Source: Rhizopus sp. PT2906
Lineage: Eukaryota > Mucoromycota > Mucoromycetes > Mucorales > Rhizopodaceae
Direction: 5' to 3'
Length of the DNA stretch: 64,000 nucleotides
NCBI GenBank assembly: GCA_025529335.1
Contig: JAMYHX010000149.1
Coordinates: 20,131-84,130, forward strand
Shown here: positions 56,614-64,000 of the stretch, in pieces
How the letters are laid out: each line of letters begins with the position of its first letter
How positions within the stretch are numbered: the first letter of the stretch is position 1
Translations under genes and position numbers: made by a program
The notes under the pieces: generated by a model
Database searches by the model: none
What the model was told of the DNA's origin: nothing
The model's input: only the letters and a program-made list of their open reading frames with translations

Positions 56614-57258
56614 TGGTGGAGTAAGGGGAAGAGAAAGGGAAAGGATATAAAAAAGAAGACCAAGATAAACAGTAGAGAAATAGAAGGAAAAGCGGCTTGC
56701 GGAGTTTAGCCTAACGACAGGAAAAAGCCCACTACAGTTCTTTGATCCAAATTTAGATAATTTTTCAGCCTACAGAAAAACAAGACATAAAAACATGCAT
56801 TAATACAGTAGAGCCACAAGCAAGTTTGATATTCTTTTATATCCTTGTCAGAGTTGGGTATAATAATGCTAAACAAGTATTTATTTATAAAGATAAATTT
56901 GAACTTAACACCAAAAAGTGGTCATCACATATTACAAGACGACAAACATAGAGTGATACTTACTGACAATAATAATAATAATAACAATACTGATCTATAT
57001 CAGTATATAGCAAAGGCATATTGCAAGAAATATATGACCTGGAAACACAACAGGTCGAGCTAGTACATTTCTATTTACGGGAAATTCTAGATTTCGCAAT
57101 GAACTGACTTGTTAAAGACGCATGATCATGCAGTCTTGTTCACCAACTGATACTATCAAAAGCCAGATCAAGTATTTAAGACGAACCACTACCAGCTCTG
57201 TATTTACAAACACTGCTTTACTGAATTTTAAACATAAATTTTTATTAAAGATATCGTA
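56614..57258. other. Spacer upstream of the carotenoid-oxygenase-like gene
   Basis: About 645 bp. A purine-rich stretch (56630-56700, pyrimidine leader for the minus-strand gene) and an (AAT)n run at about 56965-56986. No gene credited. Confidence 0.4.
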
Positions 57259-58129
57259 TTAGGAGATACAAAAAATCTTGCACCCTTCATCAACAATGAT
57301 CTCCTTCAGCTGCTTGTGCTTGCTTTATTCATGGTGTTGAAAAAGAACTTATCAGTAAAATCATTAATACAATAATATCTTTTATTCTTACCTGAAGAAT
57401 ATCCTTATATGGTCTGGATTTGTACTCAAACCAGCGTAGTCAACGACTACTAACCTTACTTTTTTTATTGACATGGAAATAAAATCTATCATTATTATTT
57501 TTGTTAAAACTAAACAAACCTAATACTGTATTAATTTACCTTGGCAGTCTCCTGCGTTGTTTTTAATGTCGTATTTTTTTTGTTTGTTAAGGTCACGCTC
57601 TTCTATCTTCTCATCTGCATTGGTATTCCAGCTTACGAACACATGCTCGCAGAGGCACTTGGTTTTTAACTTTTGAATCTGCAGATTCAGCGAATTTTCA
57701 ACTGCGGATTTGCTTTCTTTCGTCTTCGACTTTCTGCAATAACCAATAGTTGCGAATTCATTGTTTGTCGTTCTTACAAGCAGTCTAAATTCTCTGATAT
57801 TGGATATATCTTTCCATGCGAAAGCTAAAGAATTATGTTTAGTTGTTGTCGATTGAAACCAACCAGAAATCCTCTCCAAGCTTAATATGTTATACCTCTT
57901 AGTTCTTCTTTGACCACATTGAAGGTCCTCCCTCTTCTTCTTTCGCTACCTGCTTGTCTTCTTTTTGTAGCCCCCAAGAACAATTCTTCCCCATCCAGCC
58001 CTGCAACTGCTCAGCAGTGAACATTGGATCCGAAAAGTATTTTTTGACTACGTCAAAAACTTCTTTTTCACCAAGGAAAACTTCTGTTGTAACACCAGGA
58101 ACAGGCTGCACAGGCATTATCAGCTTCAT
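57259..58129 (-). pseudogene. Unrecognised multi-exon gene, copy A of a duplicated pair (frameshifted)
   Basis: I do not recognise the family. Conserved exons on the minus strand: about 58129-57900 with EVFDVVKKYFSDPMFTAEQL and QGWMGKNCSWG; 57832-57540 with WKDISNIREFRLLVRTTNNE then FATIGYCRKSKTKESKS; 57480-57407 with VRLVVVDYAGLSTNPDHIRI; and a last exon KHKQLKEIIVDEGCKIF ending at 57259. Introns between them are GT-AG. Relative to copy B (61890-62753), one base is missing in the Trp-Gly codons near 57971-57975, which shifts the first exon out of frame before its splice donor. Otherwise this copy is open. Confidence 0.6.
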
Positions 58130-58619
58130 CAAATCGAGAGCTGCCCTTCTTGATTGGGGTACTAATGAATATGTTAGTTACCATGCATCTAATTTCACAG
58201 CCGTTTCAATGCCAATAGGTGATATTATTTGGCAGTTACGTTTTTACAATACAAATAAAAAATACGCCAAAAAAGCCCTTTGACATCGGAACGAGTGTTT
58301 ACACATATATATTAGCATCCTACTTGTTACATCAAATGATTCGCTCGTGTCCTCTGATTGTGTTTCTGGAAGATATAAGGATACCACAAGATCGAATAAA
58401 TCTTTTATGAAAAGAGAAAAGAAAGAGATGCATGGGAAAAAAAAAAGAAATCGACCTTTAAATGTTGTCAATCAGTTACAACTTGTGGGCTTAATATGTG
58501 AGATTTATGCATGAAAGAATAAATACGACGACAGCACTTGTAATCTTTTTTAATACAAAAGTAGAATATGGCAGGTCATTGCATAAGTAATGCAGCGTTC
58601 GTAAAAATACAGGCCTTAA

Positions 58620-60660
58620 TAATAACATTTATCTATTAGAGATTGTAAAACGATTGATAGCTTGGCCCTAATCAAGCTGTGGTCGAATAGCGTGAGCATA
58701 GGAACTGATACAAATAAGCTTGGGAAAATCAAAAGGATTCACGCCAATAGATGACGACATGTTCATCGTTGCAAAAGCTTTGTGAATGCTACCTTGGATG
58801 AGTTCCTCTTGATTAAGATGTCCACCTGTTTGAAAAGAACGCCAAGGCATGCAAATGTGGTTTCTCTTGGTAATGGCAGACCATGAAGTATATACGTGAT
58901 TGATCCGCATGGCAGCCCAGGATCAGACATGACAAATTGTGGTTTGGTGGTCAAAACGTTTGTTTTTCCCAATTTGGAAAGCGCATACAAATGATTTGAT
59001 TGGATGAAATATTTTACGCCCACGTATGTTGAAAAGGCGAGACGTTATAAGGCTTAATTAAAGCAAAGCAAACAATAATCAACCATGGCTTATCAGATAC
59101 AAACTCAAGAGCATTCATTTTTCAGGGTAAAATTTCCCACTGTGATCTATATCTGCACTGAATTTGTAGGTTGGGCTTATATATAATTAATACAAATTAA
59201 ATCGTGATAAATTAGATGGAAGGCTCATTAAGTTCTGCGGTACTCATGACTAATTCAGTAATACTACTTTCTGGGTAAGCCATGAGTGTTGCTTGTTCGC
59301 ATGCCAATCTTTGATTCCAAAGGATGCCGTTGTGCTGTTGCATCCGACGGATAATCAGGTTGCCTCTAAAATTTGTTGTTTGGTTTCTCGTAACTGTCCC
59401 ATTCGAGTGTGCAGGTCATCAAAAAGGATTGTCAGGCTGGCGTTGTTTGTTGCATTTGATAAAGAGATCAATATCTGAATGACAGACTAGTTGTCCAAAT
59501 TGGCTGCAGGTATAGACAGTATTCCAGGATATTGGCAATGGTGAAAGACAGCTTGTACTGAATTTGAGTCGTTTCATGGTGTGTAAAATGATGAACATTG
59601 CCTTTGATGCTGGAGTTAACTAAAAGAAAAATGTCTTGGTGTTCTCTTGTGGCTAAGGGCTGTGTTTTAACACTGTTCGTGTGGAGTTGCTTCCAATGCG
59701 CTGGGTGCTTGTGTGGGCTTAAGAGCTATGTCTCAGTGATAAGAAGGATTGAAGAGGTTTGAACTATATTACGGACTGGAATGGGGGCTAACCGGACCAA
59801 GCCAGTTGCATTGAAAAATAGAATCGTGATAGAACTCATTACGAAGAGATATCTTCCATTTGAGATTCCATTGTGTGTAGCTCAGAGAGCTTACAATAGC
59901 CCGCAATACTTATATGCTCACGAGTTTAACGTGGAGGTTTGAAGATAAGATCTCTTGCAAAGTTTGTTTGCTAGTCCAGCCTTCTGAATGGAATTAACGT
60001 ATGACAGCAAATTTGAACGGAACAGACGAACCTTGGTGCTTGTTTCATGCTATTACACCGATGCATGAATGCGACATTGGCTCGTTCTTGATCTGCGTAA
60101 TTGTTATGCACTAGAAGAGTCGCAATGTTATGATCAGGATAATGGATATCCAGGATGCGGCTGTTGTTGATGTCGAGTTTGCGTAGTCGGGATCGTAATT
60201 GTCTGATAGGTATTCTAGCCTTCATGGGGATGTAAAGATACTGGAAGCCTTGATTCTAGGAAGTAGACTGCAAAAGACATGCAGCAGCCTTTTGTCTTTT
60301 TTAAAGATTTTTGTTGTTGTTTATGTAATAAGCCCACCTTAAGTCGATGGGCCTGGCTGAGGCTACGCCAAGACGTAGAAACGGTGGCGAGTTCGTGAAA
60401 ATCAAGTGAAGATTGAGTGTTTGTAGTCAAGGTATGCGTGGATGTGCTGGGAGACAGTCATTCCTTGTCTAATTAATTTTGAAGCTGGATAGTGATGGCA
60501 CGAATATGTTCAATTTTTGATCTAGCAGCGGCTAGTTCGCTGTTGAGATGTTGTATCATATTTAGCAGATTTTGAACATTCTCCGTGGGCAGGTTCAGCG
60601 GACGAGTCGAGTTTCCTGATCGTGCCTGGAAGCTTTGATGATCTCTTCAATTGGAGACAT
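58620..60660 (-). mobile_element. Degenerate LINE (non-LTR retrotransposon) relic with most of RT deleted
   Basis: Minus-strand order matches an autonomous LINE. ORF1 starts at ATG 60660 (MSPIEEIIKASRHDQET), with a coiled-coil segment (NVQNLLNMIQHLNSELAAAR) and a gag-like block (RLRKLDINNSRILDIHYPDH, then ATLLVHNNYADQERA) down to about 59970. An endonuclease-like stretch follows (SITILFFNATGLVRLAP ... VNSSIKGNVHHFTHHE ... YKLSFTIANILEYCLYLQP, about 59840-59480). Then comes the C-terminal RT part (GGHLNQEELIQGSIHKAF, ATMNMSSSIGVNPFDFPKLI, about 58860-58680), which meets a stop at 58673 and continues as AINRFTISN. Frameshifts and stops are numerous, and the catalytic RT core (about 500 codons expected) is missing. 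Confidence 0.8.
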
Positions 60661-61040
60661 TTTCAGATAAGCAGAAAGAAAAGGGCAGCTGGATTTCGTG
60701 GCTGAATTTTGGTTGTCATTGAAATGAGAAATGGCTTATTGTGGTTTAACCTTGGTACTGCCATTGTGACGAAAGACACCCTGCCTTGTACATTGAGAAT
60801 AAGCTAAGGTTTTATGGGAGGTTTCGAACTTTACGAGCAAGCCTGTTGTTTCCTCTATTGTGAGACTAATTGTTACAGTCGTGATGTTGGATTAGCAGAG
60901 CCAGATGGCATAGTTGAATCGGTTGTTTTCATTGTAGTTTGTATGCCGTTCAAATTTGCGAAAGATCTGCTCGTTTTTTTTTTTTTTTAAAAAAAAAAAG
61001 AGGATGTCGTCTATGTTTAATCAAGCTTGGGTATATTGTT

Positions 61041-61538
61041 AGGGAAGCACTACGCACATGCGAAAATACGGATTTTGCTACTTGGGCAGCACATCTGTAC
61101 ATCATTTGCGCATTTTATGACGCATGCACTAGACAAAGTACACCCACACAACACTGTGTACAACACTGAAGTATAAAATAAGTACGTGCTGATGTGTCTG
61201 TCATAATCTTTTTATTATGTTGAGACGAAAAAGAGCTTATCATTACAAACAGCATCATTTTATAAGGAAACAGGATTATTGCATAGGTTTATCACGGGCC
61301 AATGAGATTTGAGCATGACGCGTCTATCAGAAAAATGCATCTTGTGGTCAGTCTTATTTATATTTTTCTTTCTTCAGGTAATCTTTTACGATAAGATGAG
61401 ATATTTATAGGATAACTACAACAGACATACTATTTAGTGTGCAAATTGAATTGCTTACATCACTTATTATGCGAATGCTGTGCAGATTTGCAATGCAAAA
61501 AGCAGACCCGTATTTTCGCGTGTGCGTAGTACTTCCCT
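61041..61538. mobile_element. Candidate MITE, ~498 bp with ~38-bp inverted ends
   Basis: The left end AGGGAAGCACTACGCACATG and the reverse complement of the right end, AGGGAAGTACTACGCACACG, differ at 2 of 20 bases. The similarity continues through GCGAAAATACGG. No open frame inside resembles a transposase. A clear target-site duplication was not found (flanks TTGTT / TTAAT), so the exact borders may be a few bases off. Confidence 0.65.
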
Positions 61539-61889
61539 TTAATTTTGGCAAGTTAATTTTCAATAAAACTAATTGTACTAATAATCTAATGAAAATGCTT
61601 TACTGAACGGCAAAAAAAGGGAATCATATTAAATCACTTGGAGTGATTCTTTACGATTTTGTTTTTTTTACGCACTATACAACAGTAATAATATAATATT
61701 GCTCCTATTTTGAAAGCATATTCTATTTGCCAGAAAATATAAACATTGAACCGTTTCAAATAAATAAGTCGAATAGTAATTATTAAAAAAAAAAGGCGGA
61801 CTGCAGTTACTTTGAACGCCTTACACAGGCCGTCCTGCAGCTGAATTTTTTTATTATGTCGTCGTTATTCAGAATATCGTGTCTCGAAA
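61539..61889. other. Spacer between the candidate MITE and duplicated gene copy B
   Basis: 350 bp, AT-rich, with a short GC-richer island at 61793-61850 that contains two related words (GGCGGACTGCAG and GGCCGTCCTGCAG). No gene seen. Confidence 0.4.
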
Positions 61890-62753
61890 GACACGAAACC
61901 TTGTGTCCTTCATCAATGATAATTTCTTTTAACTGCTTATACTTGCTTTATTCATGGTTGTTGAAAAGGAACTTATCAGTAAGATCATTAATACAATAAT
62001 ATCTTTCATTCTTACCAGAAGAACACCCTCACATGGTCTGTATTGGTACTTAATTCAGCGTAGTCAATGACTACTAAGCGAATCTTTTTTAAGGACATTG
62101 AGATATATTCTATCATGTCTATTATTTTTGTTAGAACTAAACAAACCTAATATTGTATTAATTTACCCTGAGCATCTCCTGTATTGTTTTTAATGCTATA
62201 ATTGTTTTTTTTTGTCAAGATCACGCTCCTCAATTTGTTCGTCTGCATTTGAGCTACAGCTCACGAACACATGCTCGCAGGTTCAAAGAACTTTCAACTG
62301 CTGACTTGTTTTCTCTGGTCCTTGACTTTCTACAGTAGCCAATTGTTACAAAGTCATTGATCATTGTTCGCACAAACAGTCTGAACTCTTTGATATTGGA
62401 TATATCTTTCCATGAAAACGCTAAAGAATTATGTTTAGTTGTTTTCGATTCAAATTAAAAAGAAACCCTCTTTAAGCTCAATATGTTATACCTCTTAACT
62501 CTTCTTTTACAACGTTTATTTCTCTTCCTCTTTTGCGCTTATTGTTTATTTGCTTTCTCTTAGTAGCTCCCCAAGAGAAATCTTTGCCCATCCAATCTTG
62601 CAATTGTTCGGCTGTAAAAGTTGTTTCGGCAAAGTACGCATTTACTATGTTGAATATTTCTATTTCAGAAAGAAATATTTCTTCTGTTACATTAGTAATC
62701 GGCTGGACAGTTTTGTATTTCCGGTATTTGTGTATAAGAACAGTAGGAGTCAA
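61890..62753 (-). pseudogene. Unrecognised multi-exon gene, copy B of the duplicated pair (internal deletion)
   Basis: Diverged paralogue of 57259-58129 in the same orientation. First exon: EIFLSEIEIFNIVNAYFAET, then TFTAEQLQDWMGKDFSWGAT and a basic stretch ending VVKEELR. Second: WKDISNIKEFRLFVRTMIND and FVTIGYCRKSRTRENKS. Third: LKKIRLVVIDYAELSTNTDH. Last: KYKQLKEIIIDEGHKV. Compared with copy A it has lost about 32 bp at about 62281-62291, which shifts the second exon to a stop. The intron positions and even intron sequence (GTAAATTAATACA(G/A)TATTAGG) are conserved. No ATG is visible at the expected start. Confidence 0.6.
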
Positions 62754-63699
62754 TAGCTAACAATTACTATTCTTTATTCAAAGTTGAGAGAAGAACTAAT
62801 AAATGAGAGATGACGAATACAAATATCTGACGTCGTCTATTAGCTGAGAATGAATAAATAGAGAATTAAGAGATGTGTGATCTAGGTAAACACGACATCA
62901 CCCCCTTCCAGTTGGTATCAACGTTTGAAAGGATATTGGGAGTGTTTAAACAAGTCTGTTTTTAATACCATTTCTATGTAAGATGGTAATAATAACTTGC
63001 ACACTCTTTGTAATATTATATTCGGTAAGTTATCAAATAATGTGAATCATATAGTGAACGTATCTATTGATCATAAGTAAATAGTGATTATATTAAAAAT
63101 AAAAATGAATTGAAGCATATATGAAAGAGCATAAAAGAATAATGAAAGGAGAAAATAATGACATAGAACAATAGGAGGCATACATAAGTGAAGAGCTAGA
63201 ACAAAAAGAAGATAAAAGGAAGTGAGGGCATATAAAAAGCTTAATCAACACGAAGGTCGGCATAGATTCCATTATGGCGGCTTCCAATTTTTTCAGCATA
63301 TCTTATATATGGCATAATCACCTTGTAATCTTTGCTGTTGTTGCCATATCATTACGAGATTATAATTGGGGACGATCAAGGAGAGTTATCAGATATGCAA
63401 ACGGATAACAGTTTGCAATAAGCGATGCTATCCTTTTTCTTCTTCTTATACACTTCTTTTTTTTTTCTTCTTCTTTTAAATTCACCTTCAATAAAGCACA
63501 CTGTCATTTCTCTTCTTTTAGCTTCACTTTCCATGTATTTTGTACTTAACAGATATGTATACGCTGTCATAAGCATAATGTGTGATTGGTCCATAACAAT
63601 ATTAATACTAAAATTAAGAAATGGTTGGATTTGTGTAGAAATATTTAAATTTGCGAAGAAATCGTTAGATTCGAACTAAAAATTTCCTATAGTGCATCA
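62754..63699. other. AT-rich spacer
   Basis: About 950 bp with no supported gene. Several 60-85-codon frames are low-complexity, from a TTCTTCTT-rich tract at 63429-63478. Confidence 0.4.
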
Positions 63700-63999
63700 A
63701 GATTCTCCAAGCTCCTATGCCCTCGGCTTTATGCTCAAATAGCTCGACCACAAATGGAATATGGCATAGCCACCAACTGCTTCAATCATACTCAGCTGAA
63801 AACTCTAGAAGAGGCACAAGGCAAATGCATACATAAGACCTATGGCGCATCTGGAATAACATCCACCAAGGCGATGCTCCATTTGGCTAAGTTGCCCACA
63901 ATGAAAGAAATAGTAGCTATACTCTCTTTCCGGAAAGTAAATTCGCCTGTGATCGAAAATAAATACACTCATGGTGAGAACAAAATTCATGTTGCATGA
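63700..63999 (+). mobile_element. LINE reverse-transcriptase C-terminal fragment
   Basis: An open plus-strand frame of 100 codons reads RFSKLLCPRLYAQIARPQME then YGIATNCFNHTQLKTLEEAQ, KCIHKTYGASGITSTKAMLH and LAKLPTMKE, ending at TGA 63997-63999. It is the segment of a LINE ORF2 directly downstream of the RT catalytic core and overlaps, in protein terms, the end of the relic at 58620. It is in the opposite orientation and has no 5' part in this window, so it is a separate insertion or a rearranged piece. Confidence 0.75.
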
Positions 64000-64000
64000 A

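Noticed and set aside
61041..61110. Resemblance of GGGCAGCACATCTGTACA to the 5' part of U6 snRNA
   Set aside because: Only about 10 bases match; the rest of U6 is absent and the stretch lies in the inverted end of a repeat.
1..64000. tRNA, rRNA and CRISPR-like arrays
   Set aside because: I looked for the TTCGAATC-type T-loop contexts, rRNA core words and regularly spaced repeats and found none that hold up. The only tandem arrays are the 10-bp minisatellite, microsatellites and the coding Asp/Gly repeat.

Overview
This is an AT-rich fungal nuclear window. It has short (about 50-70 bp) GT-AG introns, TATA boxes followed by pyrimidine-rich leaders, and A/T-rich spacers. The gene content (a plant-like P-type H+-ATPase, a class I/II-type chitin synthase, a carotenoid-oxygenase family protein, CWH43, an AcuK/ERT1-type zinc-cluster factor) and repeat families that I recall from Mucor/Rhizopus genomes point to Mucoromycota, most likely Mucorales. 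I cannot name the species from the sequence.

Layout. 0-10 kb is gene-dense: queuosine-nucleotide hydrolase (QNG1, minus strand, cut by the left edge), plasma-membrane H+-ATPase (+), chitin synthase (-) and a Usp-domain protein (+). 10-13.7 kb holds decayed coding fragments, a putative non-coding transcript and a 10-bp minisatellite. 14-16 kb carries an amino-acid/polyamine/choline-type permease (-). 16.7-19.9 kb is a decayed repetitive-family gene split by a near-complete Tc1/mariner element with good TIRs and a TA duplication. 20.4-23.9 kb encodes mitochondrial Lon (-), with a GC-AG intron. 25-33 kb has a second putative non-coding locus, mitoribosomal mL49 (-), a divergent small protein (+), a Nop15/NIFK-like RRM protein (+), a bZIP factor (-) and an F-box protein (+). 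34-35 kb has a GATA factor, followed by about 4 kb with no convincing gene.

39-57 kb is the second dense block: a secreted repeat precursor with dibasic sites (+), an ERT1/AcuK-like regulator (+), a Tubby-like-fold candidate (-), CWH43 (-), a second small secreted dibasic/acidic protein (+), tRNA-splicing endonuclease SEN2 (+), an aldo/keto reductase (-), a triple-KH RNA-binding protein (+), a rhomboid protease (-) and a carotenoid oxygenase-like protein (-) that seems to lack three of the four iron-binding histidines. 57-64 kb is repeat territory: two diverged copies of an unrecognised multi-exon gene with different disabling lesions, a LINE relic with most of its RT deleted, a possible MITE of about 0.5 kb, and a second LINE fragment at the right edge.

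Functional themes: cell surface and wall (H+-ATPase, chitin synthase, CWH43), mitochondria (Lon, mL49), RNA processing (SEN2, Nop15-like, KH protein, QNG1) and regulation (GATA, bZIP, ERT1-like). The most novel-looking items are the two secreted dibasic-site precursors, the His-depleted carotenoid-oxygenase homologue, and two loci sharing a promoter plan and a short GTAAG/CTTAC hairpin. Exon borders were read by eye; no search was run.
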